Source: Pseudooceanicola marinus (GTDB lineage: Bacteria; Pseudomonadota; Alphaproteobacteria; Rhodobacterales; Rhodobacteraceae). From it: a stretch of DNA of 64,000 nt. The DNA lies in the NCBI RefSeq assembly GCF_020177265.1, contig NZ_JAIVMC010000006.1, forward strand, positions 1-64,000. The letters are read 5' to 3'. Shown in pieces: positions 28,481-37,277 of the stretch (position 1 is the stretch's first letter; the number at the start of each line of letters is the position of its first letter). Both the position numbers and the translations under genes were made by a program. The notes beneath the pieces are model-generated. The model saw nothing but the letters and a program-made list of their open reading frames with translations. It did not search any database and had not been told where the DNA came from.

Positions 28481-30331
28481 CTATTCGGCGGGCAGGCCCT
28501 GCGGGGCCACCGCACGGGCCGCGCCGGCCTGGGCCTGGTCCTCCGCGGGCGCCCCGGTCCAGCGGCCATGGATTTCGCGCCAGCGGGTGATGACGGGGGC
28601 AGGATCGCCCTCTTCCGGGCTGCGGAACAGCCAGTTGTCCAACGGCAGGGAACTGGCCCAGATCAACAGCGGGGCCAGCAGCATCGGCCCGCCCACGGGC
28701 AACAGCCAGAGCGTCAGTTCCGGCGCGACCCAGGCCACCAGGCCGAGGCCCACGGCGCCGATGACGCTGATCCAGGCGCCGGCCGCCAGGCTTTCGCCGA
28801 AGGTCAGCCGCCCCTCGCCGCGCTGGTTCGCGGGCCAGCCACCATCGGCGCCCGACAGGACCTGCAGCACCGCACGGGTCTGGTAGGCCAGATGCAGCGG
28901 CGCCAGCATCGACGACAGCAGCAGCTCGGCCAGCATCGAGGGGGCTGCGCGCCAGCCGCCGAAGCCTTGCCGAGCCCGACCGGAGATCAGCGCCCCGGCC
29001 AGGATCGCCAGTTTCGGCAGCACCAGCAGCCCCAGCACACCGATGCCAAGCGCCAGGATCTGACGCGTGCGGTCACTGGGGAAGACCGGGAAGAGCTGAT
29101 GTGGATCGGGGAAGTAATCCGGCAGCGGCGCCCAGATCGCGGCGGTGATCGAGGTGACCAGGAACAGCCCCCAGACCAGCGACACCAGGTAGCTGAAGAT
29201 GCCCTGCAGGAAGGTGAAGCGCGACCAGGGGTGCAGCCCCGGCGTGGTCAGCAGGCGGATGTGCTGCAGGTTGCCCTGGCACCAGCGGCGGTCGCGGCGG
29301 GCGAAGGACAGGATGTTGTCGGGGCCTTCCTCGTAGGAGCCGGGGATCGTTTCGTCCAGCGTCACACGCCAGCCGGCGCGGGCCAGCAGCGCGGCTTCGA
29401 CGTAGTCATGGCTTAGGATCGGGCCGCCGAAGGGCGGGCGCCCACGCAGCGGCGGCAGGGCGCAGCTTTCGGCGAAGGCGCGGATGCGGATCATCGCGTT
29501 GTGGCCCCAGAAGGGACCGGTGCGGCCCTGCATGCGGGCCAGCCCGCGCGAGAAGACGGGGGAGAAGAAGGCGGCGGAAAACTGCAGCGCGCGACCGAAG
29601 ACAGAGCGCGCGGAATGCAGGTTCGGCAGGGTCTGCAACAGGCCGAGGTCGGGTTCTGCCCGCATCCGGTCCAGCATCTGCGCGACGGCACGACCCTCCA
29701 TCAGGCTGTCGGCGTCCAGCACCAGAGCATAATCCCAGGCCCCACCGGAACGGCGGATGAAATCCTCGACGTTGCCAGCCTTGCGGCCCCAGTTGTCCTG
29801 ACGGCGACGATAGAACATGCGTCCGCCCGCCCCGGTTTCGGCCAGCAGCCGGGCGAAGGCATCGCGTTCTGCGCGGGCCGCCTCCTCGTCGCGGGTGTCC
29901 GACAGCACCGCGAAATCGGCAGAGACGCCGGCCTCGTGCAGCGAGGCATCCATGGCCGCGATGCGCGAGAAGGTGGCGACTGGATCCTCGTTGCAGATCG
30001 GCACCAGCAGGACCAGTTCCCGGTCTGCCGTGTCACTGGCCGCAGACTGCGGAACATCACTACCCGCGGCCTGTTCCACCGCGTCTTGCCGCGCTGCGCG
30101 ACGCCGGGGCGCCAGCCCCGCCATCGCCTGTACGGCGCCCCAGGCCAGCCAAGCCGTGGTCACGCAGACCAGAGCCGAGCGCAGCACGTCGAGCCAGTCG
30201 AATCCGTCGGCCAGCGCCGCATCGGCCATAAAGCCGGTGGCGGTCAGCGCCGCTGCGGCTGCGAGGGTCAGCGCCACCGCCCGGGTGACGCGGGTGGCAG
30301 TGTCGGCACGCGCCCAGCGTCTCTCACCCAT
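28481..30331 (-). CDS. opgH: Glucans biosynthesis glucosyltransferase H
   Basis: Inner-membrane family-2 glucosyltransferase that polymerises UDP-glucose into the backbone of osmoregulated periplasmic glucans and exports it. The 616 residues show two N-terminal helices (~16-38 and ~52-72), the catalytic domain with PICNEDP (111-117), DADS (206-209, UDP-glucose/metal), SHDYVEA (307-313, general base Asp) and RDRRWCQGN (346-354), and at least four C-terminal helices. It is shorter than E. coli OpgH (847). The ATG at 30331 has GAGG seven nt upstream; a GTG six codons earlier has no ribosome site and overlaps opgI. Confidence 0.94.
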   Translation of the reverse strand: MGERRWARADTATRVTRAVALTLAAAAALTATGFMADAALADGFDWLDVLRSALVCVTTAWLAWGAVQAMAGLAPRRRAARQDAVEQAAGSDVPQSAASDTADRELVLLVPICNEDPVATFSRIAAMDASLHEAGVSADFAVLSDTRDEEAARAERDAFARLLAETGAGGRMFYRRRQDNWGRKAGNVEDFIRRSGGAWDYALVLDADSLMEGRAVAQMLDRMRAEPDLGLLQTLPNLHSARSVFGRALQFSAAFFSPVFSRGLARMQGRTGPFWGHNAMIRIRAFAESCALPPLRGRPPFGGPILSHDYVEAALLARAGWRVTLDETIPGSYEEGPDNILSFARRDRRWCQGNLQHIRLLTTPGLHPWSRFTFLQGIFSYLVSLVWGLFLVTSITAAIWAPLPDYFPDPHQLFPVFPSDRTRQILALGIGVLGLLVLPKLAILAGALISGRARQGFGGWRAAPSMLAELLLSSMLAPLHLAYQTRAVLQVLSGADGGWPANQRGEGRLTFGESLAAGAWISVIGAVGLGLVAWVAPELTLWLLPVGGPMLLAPLLIWASSLPLDNWLFRSPEEGDPAPVITRWREIHGRWTGAPAEDQAQAGAARAVAPQGLPAE

Positions 30332-30339
30332 GGGGAACC

Positions 30340-30537
30340 TCAGGCCCACTGCGAGGGCTGAAGCAGCCGGGCCAGAAGGCCCTGCCCTGCGCCCTGCGCC
30401 TCGGCCCCGTCACGTTCCAGCACCTGGCGCGGCATGGCCAGCGGCGCCTCCGGCGGCGCCCAGTGCGGCCCTTCGACAGCCTCGGCGCTGGTCATGTCGA
30501 CGGTATTCCCGTTCCCGAAGATATTGTCCTGTTTCAT
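30340..30537 (-). CDS. opgI: Small OpgI-like protein between opgG and opgH
   Basis: A 65-residue protein with no signal peptide or membrane helix: MKQDNIFGNGNTVDM at the start, a Pro-rich centre (WAPPEAPLAMP), and an alpha-helical tail GLLARLLQPSQWA. Its ATG overlaps the opgG stop (ATGA) and opgH starts 8 nt after its stop, so it is tightly embedded. The R. sphaeroides operon was described as opgGIH, with a short opgI in the same place; I assign the name by position and size, not by a remembered sequence. Function unknown. It could act with the cytosolic face of OpgH, whose N-terminus is short here. Confidence 0.65.
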   Translation of the reverse strand: MKQDNIFGNGNTVDMTSAEAVEGPHWAPPEAPLAMPRQVLERDGAEAQGAGQGLLARLLQPSQWA

Positions 30538-32231
30538 GCGTCTCTCATCCATTGATAGGCCCAGGTTTCACTAAGAACCTGGCCGTAGCCCTCCAGATGG
30601 GCCGTCACTTCCGCGATTTCGTCGCCATTGGCGGCGACCTCGGCCACGAGGCGCCAGATGTCGCGGCCCTCCACCGGGCTCAGCACCACCTCGCGCAATT
30701 CACCCCCCGTGACCTGCACTACTGGCGAAACCTCCGCCTCGGCCGGAAGTTCCCGCAAAAGCGCCCCTTCGAAATCGACAACGAATTTTCGGCGATCCGT
30801 CGCCGGTTCGGTGCCCGAAACGCCGCCATGGCCGGCAAGGCTTCGCCGAACCCCGGCGACGCGGGCGGGCCTTTCGCCCGGGCCGAGGCCCCAGTCCATG
30901 TCGTAGGCCAGGTGGATTTCACGGCCCGGGGTGAAATCTCCATCGGGCACCCAGAAGGCGACGATGTTGTCGTTGGTTTCCAGTTCGGTCGGGATCTCGA
31001 CCAGCCGCAGCCGGCCCTTGCCCCAGTCCCCGCGCGGGCGGATCATCAGCGAGGGGCGCAGATCGTAACGCGCGCCGGCGTCGAGGTAATGTTCGAACCC
31101 GCGGCGACGCTGCACCAGGCCGAAAGCCCGCGGGTTGTCGGCCTCGAAGTAGGAATTCGCCAGCCGGCCGGGGTTCTTCAGCGGTCGCCAGATCCGCTGG
31201 CCGCCCACCTCCAGCAGCAGCGCCTCGCTGTCATGCACCGCGGGGCGGTAGTCGTCGAAATCGCCCTGATCCACCGGCCCGTAGAGGAACATCGAGGTCA
31301 GGGGCGCCATGCCCAGCTGTTCGACCTCCTGCCGCAGGAAGAGGTGGCAATCGACCTCCATCCGCGTGGGATCGCCCGGGGTGACGATGAAACGGTAGGC
31401 GCCGGTGACGCTTTCGCTATTGAGCGCGGCATAAACGGTCACGCTTTGCGCGCCCTCGGCCGGGCGTTCCATCCAGAAACTCTCGAAGCGGGGGAATTCC
31501 TCCCCGGGGGCCAGGCCGGTGTTCACCGCCAGACCGCGCGCCGACAGCCCGTAGCGGCAGCCCTGGCCGAGAGCACGGAAGTAGGACGCCCCGAGGAAGG
31601 CCAGCACCTCGTCGTAAAGGTCGGCCCGGTTCATCGGCGCGGCCAGCCGGAAGCCCGCCACGCCAGGCATCTCGCGATGCTCGGGCACCTCGATGCCCAG
31701 CGGTTCGTGGTAGATGAAATCGTCGGTGGAGAAGCTCATGGGCCGCGACTGGCCGTCGGTAACCTCGTAGAGACCCACCGCCTCGGAGAAAAGCCAGCCC
31801 AGATGGAAGGCATGAAGGCGGAAGAGCCCCCCGTCGTTCCACCTGGCCTGCTTGGGGTCGTACTGGATGCGCTGGTAACCGTCGTAGCTCAGCTCGGTGA
31901 AGAAGCCCTCGGCCTTCGGAGGGGCCTGCCAGTCCTCGCCCGCGCGCTGGCGCATCGTCTCGATCAGGGCCTCATAGCTGAACGGCTGGGCCTCGGGCGC
32001 AGTCGACGCATCGGGCGCCTGCGCGTCGGACGCGCCATCCTGCTCCTGAGCCCGCGCTGCCCCGGCCAGACCGGCGCCCACCAGCGCCGTGCTACCGGCC
32101 AGCAGGCCCAATATCTGGCGACGACGGAGTGCGCCGGGTCCGGTGTCGGCCCGGGCGGCCAGCGTGGCGACAGAGGTCTTCGAGGAAGGGGTGTCCGCCT
32201 TGGGGCGGGCAGAGGAGATGTTCGGCAGCAT
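30534..32231 (-). CDS. opgG: Glucan biosynthesis protein G/D (periplasmic, Tat signal)
   Basis: A 565-residue periplasmic protein required for osmoregulated periplasmic glucan synthesis. From the ATG at 32231 (AAGGGA six nt upstream) it has a long charged n-region and a twin-arginine signal, LRRRQILGLLAGS (about residues 34-46), with cleavage after ARAQ. Tat export is known for OpgD of E. coli. The mature OpgG/MdoG family begins FSYEALIETMRQRAGEDW, with FTELSYDGYQRIQYDP and RPKGDWG-like IRPRGDWGKGRLRLVEIPT later. It is first in opgG-opgI-opgH. Confidence 0.93.
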   Translation of the reverse strand: MLPNISSARPKADTPSSKTSVATLAARADTGPGALRRRQILGLLAGSTALVGAGLAGAARAQEQDGASDAQAPDASTAPEAQPFSYEALIETMRQRAGEDWQAPPKAEGFFTELSYDGYQRIQYDPKQARWNDGGLFRLHAFHLGWLFSEAVGLYEVTDGQSRPMSFSTDDFIYHEPLGIEVPEHREMPGVAGFRLAAPMNRADLYDEVLAFLGASYFRALGQGCRYGLSARGLAVNTGLAPGEEFPRFESFWMERPAEGAQSVTVYAALNSESVTGAYRFIVTPGDPTRMEVDCHLFLRQEVEQLGMAPLTSMFLYGPVDQGDFDDYRPAVHDSEALLLEVGGQRIWRPLKNPGRLANSYFEADNPRAFGLVQRRRGFEHYLDAGARYDLRPSLMIRPRGDWGKGRLRLVEIPTELETNDNIVAFWVPDGDFTPGREIHLAYDMDWGLGPGERPARVAGVRRSLAGHGGVSGTEPATDRRKFVVDFEGALLRELPAEAEVSPVVQVTGGELREVVLSPVEGRDIWRLVAEVAANGDEIAEVTAHLEGYGQVLSETWAYQWMRDA

Positions 32232-32744
32232 GCAATATCCCTTGATGAAACCATTTTCCCGTTGGGTCACCGAAAGCTCCCGCGCGGCGGCCGCGAAGGC
32301 AATCCCGTGCCCGGATCCCGGCAGCGGTCTGCCGGAACGTTCCTTCCGCAACGCGGCAAAGCCGCCGATGGTTCACGGACAATTTCGCAAGAGCCTGTCT
32401 TTCTTGGGCGCAGCAGGATTAATGCCGCGACTCCGGGTGGTTACGGCTCGGCAGAATACTGCCAACGGCATGTGCTGCGCCAGATGAGTCGTGTTGGGCG
32501 TCCCATGCCATGGGCGAAAAGGCGCCAGTGGTTGCCGCAGTGCGGCGGTACGGGCCGGCCGATGCGCATGTCGTTGCCACAGCTCCGGCGGCAGGCCGCG
32601 CAAGGCCCCTGACCGCCACGTCCGCCAAGCGGCAGGCCCGGCCTGCCGCACGCCCGCCGGACAGATCCGGACCTGTCCGTCTCACGAAAAACGCGGGCCC
32701 CCGAAGGGACCCGCGCGCTGTCATTTTCCAATGACCGGACCGTG
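32232..32744. other. Intergenic region upstream of opgG
   Basis: 513 nt between opgG and the aminotransferase, both on the minus strand. It should hold the opgGIH promoter and any osmotic control site, but I found no clear -35/-10 pair. The aminotransferase terminator occupies 32687-32715. Open frames across the region look like chance. Confidence 0.5.
32687..32715 (-). terminator. Terminator of the aminotransferase gene
   Basis: Minus-strand hairpin CGCGGGTCCC / GGGGCCCGCG with one mismatch, loop of four, followed by five T residues, 30 nt past the stop codon. Confidence 0.85.
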
Positions 32745-34130
32745 TCAGACCAGGCCTTCGGCCTTGCACCAGTCCAGCGTGCGATCCAGCGCCCGGCCCA
32801 TGCGGGTGATGATCTCGGCAATGTCCTCCTCGGTGACGATCAGCGGCGGGCAAAGCGCCATCGTGTCCCCCACCGCGCGGCTGATCAGCCCTTCCTCCGC
32901 GGCGATGTCGGCACATTTCGCACCCACCTTCTTCTTCGGATCGAAGGCCGAGCCGACGGTCTTGGCCGCCACCAGCTCGATCCCCGCGATCAGGCCGGTG
33001 CCGCGCACCTCGCCCACCAGCGGGTGATCGGCGAAGGCCTTGCGCAGCCCCTGCTGGAAGGTCTCTTCCAGGGCGGCGGCATTGGCGACCAGGCCCTTCT
33101 CCTCGATGATCGCCAGGTTCTCCAGGCCGACAGCGGTAGCGACGGGGTGACCCGAGCCGGTGAATCCGTGACCGAAGGTGCCCAGCTTGGCGGTGTTGTC
33201 GGCGATGGCGTTGTAGACGGCATCCGACACCATGATCGCGGCCAGCGGCATGTAGGAGGAGCTGATCTGCTTCGACAGCACCAGGATGTCCGGCTGGAAG
33301 CCGTATTTTTCGCAGGCGAAGGTGGTGCCGCAGCGCCCGAAGCCGCAGATCACCTCGTCCGCCACGACCAGGATGTCGTTCTTGCGGCAGATATCGGACA
33401 CACCTTCCCAATAGCCCGCGGGCGGCACCATGACGCCGCCGGCGCCCATGACCGGCTCGCCGATGAAGGCGGCGATGTTGTCGGCGCCCTCGGCCTCGAT
33501 CGTGTCTTCCAGCTCCTTCAGCAGACGGGCGCAGAACGCGGCCTCATCCTCGCCCTCATTGGCGAAGCGCCAGTGGTGCGGGGTGGTCAGGTGGGTGACG
33601 GGGATCGCGGGCAGGTCGAAATCGCCGTGGTTCGCCGGCAGGCCGGTCAGCGAGCCCGACGCGATGGTGATGCCGTGATAGCCCTTGTTGCGCGCCAGGA
33701 ACTTCTTCTTGTTCGGGCGACCCAGGGCGTTGTTCATGAACCAGACCATCTTCACGACGGTATCGTTGGCCTCGGACCCGGAGTTGGTGAAAAAGCAGTG
33801 ATTCAGATCACCCGGGGTCATCTCCGCCAGCTTCTCGGCCAGACGGATCGAGGGTTCATGCGCCTTGTGGGCGAAGGTGTGGTAATAGGGCAGAAGCTCC
33901 ATCTGCTTCATCGCCGCATCCTTCAGCCGGCTCTCGGAGAAGCCCACGGCGACGGACCACAGGCCGGCCATGCCCTCGATGTATTCCTTGCCCTTGTCGT
34001 CGAAGACACGGATGCCCTCGCCGCGCGCGATCACCATGGGGCCTTGCTCCTCATGGGCGCGCATGTTGGTGTAGGGGTGCATGGAATGGGCGATGTCGGC
34101 CGCGACCAGCGAGTTGGAGATCTCGTTCAT
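32745..34130 (-). CDS. Class III (omega) aminotransferase
   Basis: A 461-residue PLP enzyme of fold type I. Landmarks are IEGMAGLWSVAVGFSE (substrate entry), FTNSGSEANDTVVKM (phosphate-binding GSEA motif), FIGEPVMGAGGVMVPP, VVADEVICGFGRCGT (Asp that contacts the PLP nitrogen) and LSKQISSSYMPLAAIM with the Schiff-base Lys. The N-terminus SNSLVAADIAHSMHPYTN and GLWSV pattern resemble omega-amino-acid/diamine:pyruvate transaminases of Roseobacters; beta-alanine, taurine or putrescine are possible donors. The ATG at 34130 is preceded by AGGA. It has its own promoter and terminator, so it is monocistronic. Confidence 0.9.
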   Translation of the reverse strand: MNEISNSLVAADIAHSMHPYTNMRAHEEQGPMVIARGEGIRVFDDKGKEYIEGMAGLWSVAVGFSESRLKDAAMKQMELLPYYHTFAHKAHEPSIRLAEKLAEMTPGDLNHCFFTNSGSEANDTVVKMVWFMNNALGRPNKKKFLARNKGYHGITIASGSLTGLPANHGDFDLPAIPVTHLTTPHHWRFANEGEDEAAFCARLLKELEDTIEAEGADNIAAFIGEPVMGAGGVMVPPAGYWEGVSDICRKNDILVVADEVICGFGRCGTTFACEKYGFQPDILVLSKQISSSYMPLAAIMVSDAVYNAIADNTAKLGTFGHGFTGSGHPVATAVGLENLAIIEEKGLVANAAALEETFQQGLRKAFADHPLVGEVRGTGLIAGIELVAAKTVGSAFDPKKKVGAKCADIAAEEGLISRAVGDTMALCPPLIVTEEDIAEIITRMGRALDRTLDWCKAEGLV

Positions 34131-34186
34131 GGGGCTGTTCCTGTAGGCTTGGGGTGAAGAGGCCGGGCGAACCCGCGCGAATATGC

Positions 34187-34219
34187 GCTCATTATATTGA
34201 GCAAGACCCCACTTGAGAA
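34187..34219 (-). promoter_or_regulatory. Promoter with overlapping inverted repeat, aminotransferase gene
   Basis: On the minus strand, TTCTCA (34219-34214), 17 nt, then a perfect TATAAT (34196-34191), about 60 nt before the start codon. An inverted repeat GCTCA-N6-TGAGC (34187-34202) lies directly over the -10 hexamer, a typical repressor-site position. Confidence 0.65.
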
Positions 34220-34280
34220 CCCCCTTTCCGGACGACATTCGAAGAAGAGGCCCGCTCGGGCGATCCCGTGGCGCGCGACT

Positions 34281-34868
34281 TCAGCCGGCCTTCATTGCCG
34301 CGACGCGGTCGTGACAGTGGCAGCCGACGATATGGTCGTTGACCAGGCCGCAGGCCTCCATGAAGGCATAGACGATGGTCGGGCCGACGAACCGGAAACC
34401 CGCCTTGCGCAGATCCTTGGACACCTGTTCCGACAGGGGCGTCGAGGGGGGCACCTCGGCCTGGGTGGCGAAGCGGGGCTGCAGGGCCACCCCGTCGACG
34501 TAGCGCCACAGGAACTGGTCGAAGCCCTCGCGTTCCTCGATCGCGATCCAGGCGCGGGCATTGCCGATGGTCGCCTCGATCTTGCCGCGGTGACGGATGA
34601 TGCCCGGATCGCCCAGCAGGGCCTGCACCTCCGCCTCGCCCCAACCGGCGATGACATGGGGATCGAACCCGTTGAAGGCGTTGCGGAAATTGTCACGCTT
34701 CTTGAGGATGGTGATCCAGCTCAGCCCAGCCTGGAAACCGTCCAGCACCAGCTTTTCCCAAAGCGCGCGACTGTCCCGTTCGGGCACGCCCCATTCCTCG
34801 TCGTGATAGGCCTGGTAGATCGGATCGGACCCGACCCAGTTGCAGCGTTGCAGTTCCTGTTGCGCCAT
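34281..34868 (-). CDS. tag: DNA-3-methyladenine glycosylase I
   Basis: Removes 3-methyladenine from alkylated DNA. The 195 residues match Tag (E. coli 187). Zinc ligands are visible: Cys9 in RCNWV, His22 in YHDEEWGVP, and His/Cys in the C-terminal NDHIVGCHCHDR. The helix-hairpin-helix-like core includes LVLDGFQAGLSWITILKKRDNFRNAF with the family's LSW-x3-L-x-KR pattern, and GDPGIIRHRGKIEATIGNA. It starts 62 nt from the divergent EAL gene. Confidence 0.95.
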   Translation of the reverse strand: MAQQELQRCNWVGSDPIYQAYHDEEWGVPERDSRALWEKLVLDGFQAGLSWITILKKRDNFRNAFNGFDPHVIAGWGEAEVQALLGDPGIIRHRGKIEATIGNARAWIAIEEREGFDQFLWRYVDGVALQPRFATQAEVPPSTPLSEQVSKDLRKAGFRFVGPTIVYAFMEACGLVNDHIVGCHCHDRVAAMKAG

Positions 34869-34930
34869 GGACTTAACCCCCTGTTGACCTCTGCCCTGCT
34901 ATCACCCGCGCGGTCAGGAGGCATCAAGTG

Positions 34931-35752
34931 ATGGCGGGATACAAGTCGAACTGGACAGAGGTTCCCCAGGGCTGGGAGGACCCGCTGAATTACGCCGTCA
35001 CCACGCGCGACGCCAACCTGCTGGAAACCGTCGCCCATGCCGCCGAGGCACGGGAGGTTGCGCTGGCCTATCAGCCGATCCTGCGGGCCGACACCGGGCA
35101 GGTCGCCTTCTACGAAGGGCTGCTGCGCATCTTCGACCCCGCCGGCCGCATCATTCCTGCCCGCGAATTCATCAACCAGACCGAGGGGCTGGAGCTGGGC
35201 CGCATCCTGGATTGCCTGTCGCTGGAAATCGGGCTGGCGGCGCTGAGGGACACGCCCGGCTTGCGCCTGTCGGTCAACATGTCCGCCCGGTCCATCGGCT
35301 ACCCCAACTGGATGCTGACCCTGCAGCGCGGCCTGCAGGCGGATCCCACGGTGGGAGAGCGGCTGATCCTGGAAATCAGCGAACGGTCCGCCATGCATGT
35401 GCCGGAACTGGTCACCTATTTCATGCGCGACCTGCAGGCGCGCGGTGTCTCCTTCGCGCTGGATGATTTCGGGTCCGGCTACACCTCCTTCCGCTACCTG
35501 AAGGATTTCTATTTCGACATCCTGAAGATCGACGACAGCTTTTCCCGCGGGATCGCCGAGACCCCGGACAATCAGGTGCTGGTGAAGGCGCTGCTGGTCA
35601 TCGCGCATCAACTGGACATGTTCACCGTCGCCGAAGGGGTGGAGCGGGAGGAGGATGCCGCCTGGATGGCCGAGAACGGCATCGAGTATCTGCAGGGGTT
35701 CTACTTCGCCGCTCCCACGCTCTACCCGTCCTGGGCCAAGAGCAACAGCTGA
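34931..35752 (+). CDS. EAL-domain cyclic-di-GMP phosphodiesterase (stand-alone)
   Basis: A 273-residue cytoplasmic protein made of one EAL domain with a ~40-residue N-terminal lead. All residues usually needed for c-di-GMP hydrolysis are present: E62 (YEGLLR, an EGL variant), N116 (SVNMS), E148 (LEIS), D178-D179 ([10 protein letters not shown]), K199 (LKIDD), E235 (AEGVE) and Q255 (LQGFYFA). It is therefore probably active rather than degenerate. No sensor or membrane domain. AGGAGG precedes both a GTG at 34928 and the ATG at 34931; I use the ATG. It diverges from tag. Confidence 0.92.
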   Translation: MAGYKSNWTEVPQGWEDPLNYAVTTRDANLLETVAHAAEAREVALAYQPILRADTGQVAFYEGLLRIFDPAGRIIPAREFINQTEGLELGRILDCLSLEIGLAALRDTPGLRLSVNMSARSIGYPNWMLTLQRGLQADPTVGERLILEISERSAMHVPELVTYFMRDLQARGVSFALDDFGSGYTSFRYLKDFYFDILKIDDSFSRGIAETPDNQVLVKALLVIAHQLDMFTVAEGVEREEDAAWMAENGIEYLQGFYFAAPTLYPSWAKSNS

Positions 35753-35840
35753 CCCCGCCCGACCGGCCTCGGCGTGCCCGGGCGGCCCCTTCCCGGCTGG
35801 GCCGGCCCCTGCCGGCGTCGCTGCGCCGCAGTATGGACCA

Positions 35841-35869
35841 TTGAGGCAACGCGTCAGATGTTCTATCCA
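35841..35869 (+). promoter_or_regulatory. Possible promoter of phaA
   Basis: TTGAGG (35841-35846) and TATCCA (35864-35869) with 17-nt spacing, about 50 nt before the phaA start. Confidence 0.35.
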
Positions 35870-35918
35870 CAAGGCAAGGGCCTGGGGACAGCCTCGGCCC
35901 ATCAGGTGGAGGACCTAC

Positions 35919-37094
35919 ATGACCAATGTCGTAATCGTATCCGCGGCCCGGACGCCCGTCGGATCCTTCCTCGGTTCTTTCGCGACCACGCCCGCCCATG
36001 ATCTGGGCGCCGCCGTGCTGAGCGAAATCGTCGCCCGCGCCGGCATCGACAAGTCCGAGGTTTCCGAGACCATCCTGGGCCAGGTCCTGACCGCGGGCCA
36101 GGGCCAGAACCCCGCCCGCCAGGCCCATATCAACGCCGGCCTGCCGATCGAATCGGCCGCCTGGGGCATCAACCAGGTCTGTGGCTCGGGCCTGCGCGCC
36201 GTGGCCCTGGGCGCCCAGCACGTCATGCTGGGGGATGCCGCCATTGTCGCCGCCGGCGGCCAGGAGAACATGTCTCTGGCCCCTCATGTCGCGCACCTGC
36301 GCACCGGCACCAAGATGGGTGACGTCTCCTACATCGACTCGATGATCCGCGACGGCTTGTGGGACGCCTTCAACGGCTACCACATGGGCCAGACCGCCGA
36401 GAACGTGGCCAACCAGTGGCAGATCTCCCGCGACATGCAGGACGAGTTCGCCGTCGCCTCTCAGAACAAGGCCGAGGCCGCCCAGGCCGCCGGCAAGTTC
36501 AAGGATGAGATCCTTCCCTTCACCGTGAAGACCCGCAAGGGCGAGACCGTGGTCGACCAGGATGAATACATCCGTCACGGCGCCACGATGGAAGCGATGC
36601 AGAAGCTGCGCCCCGCCTTCACCAAGGACGGCTCGGTCACCGCGGCCAACGCCTCCGGCATCAACGACGGCGCCGCCGCCGTGCTGCTGATGTCCGCAGA
36701 GGAAGCCGAGAAGCGCGGCCTGGAACCGCTGGCCCGCATCGCCTCCTACGCCACCGCCGGTCTCGACCCGTCGATCATGGGCACCGGCCCGATCCCCGCG
36801 TCGCGCAAGGCACTGGAAAAGGCCGGCTGGGCCGCCTCTGACCTGGATCTGGTCGAAGCGAACGAGGCCTTCGCCGCCCAGGCCTGCGCCGTGAACAAGG
36901 ACATGGGCTGGGACCCGTCGATCGTGAACGTGAACGGCGGCGCCATCGCCATCGGCCACCCGATCGGCGCCTCGGGGTGCCGAATCCTCAACACGCTTCT
37001 GTTCGAGATGAAGCGCCGCGAGGCGAAAAAGGGCCTCGCCACGCTCTGCATTGGTGGCGGCATGGGCGTTGCCATGTGCCTCGAACGCCCCTGA
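35919..37094 (+). CDS. phaA: Acetyl-CoA acetyltransferase (beta-ketothiolase)
   Basis: Condenses two acetyl-CoA to acetoacetyl-CoA, the first step of polyhydroxybutyrate synthesis, or runs in reverse for ketone degradation. The 391 residues carry the full thiolase set: nucleophilic C88 in [12 protein letters not shown]347 in GHPIGASG, and C377 in [18 protein letters not shown] precedes the ATG at 35919. phaB follows, but with a terminator and its own upstream region in between; the polymerase gene phaC is not in this window. Confidence 0.97.
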   Translation: MTNVVIVSAARTPVGSFLGSFATTPAHDLGAAVLSEIVARAGIDKSEVSETILGQVLTAGQGQNPARQAHINAGLPIESAAWGINQVCGSGLRAVALGAQHVMLGDAAIVAAGGQENMSLAPHVAHLRTGTKMGDVSYIDSMIRDGLWDAFNGYHMGQTAENVANQWQISRDMQDEFAVASQNKAEAAQAAGKFKDEILPFTVKTRKGETVVDQDEYIRHGATMEAMQKLRPAFTKDGSVTAANASGINDGAAAVLLMSAEEAEKRGLEPLARIASYATAGLDPSIMGTGPIPASRKALEKAGWAASDLDLVEANEAFAAQACAVNKDMGWDPSIVNVNGGAIAIGHPIGASGCRILNTLLFEMKRREAKKGLATLCIGGGMGVAMCLERP

Positions 37095-37103
37095 CCTGCG
37101 ACA

Positions 37104-37130
37104 GAAAGGCGCCCCACGGGGCGCCTTTCT
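37104..37130 (+). terminator. Terminator between phaA and phaB
   Basis: Near-perfect palindrome AAAGGCGCCCC-AC-GGGGCGCCTTT starting 10 nt after the phaA stop, then CTTGTTTCTG. It argues that phaA and phaB are not a single simple transcript. Confidence 0.82.
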
Positions 37131-37157
37131 TGTTTCTGTGATCTTCATCGTCTCAGA

Positions 37158-37173
37158 TACGTGAAAACACGTA
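37158..37173. promoter_or_regulatory. Inverted repeat upstream of phaB (possible operator)
   Basis: Perfect inverted repeat TACGTG-AAAA-CACGTA, about 105 nt before the phaB start. The following 37198-37262 is strongly A+T-rich and probably carries the phaB promoter, although I cannot choose one -35/-10 pair. Confidence 0.4.
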
Positions 37174-37277
37174 GCATGGCGCCTGGCAGACCCAAATCGA
37201 CTAAGAAATTTTATTGCCCCAATGAATAGTGTTTTGTAACGGTATTACTGAGCGAATTTTTTAAGTGGGAGGAAAAC

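Noticed and set aside
30331-30552. opgI as a frameshifted N-terminal piece of opgH, since E. coli OpgH has a much longer N-terminus
   Set aside because: The frame has its own ATGA start at opgG, a clean stop, and opgH has a separate ribosome site and start. The arrangement agrees with the opgGIH order described in Rhodobacter.
32232-32686. Possible gene upstream of opgG on either strand
   Set aside because: No frame has a start with a ribosome site, and the translations are compositionally like chance frames in GC-rich DNA.
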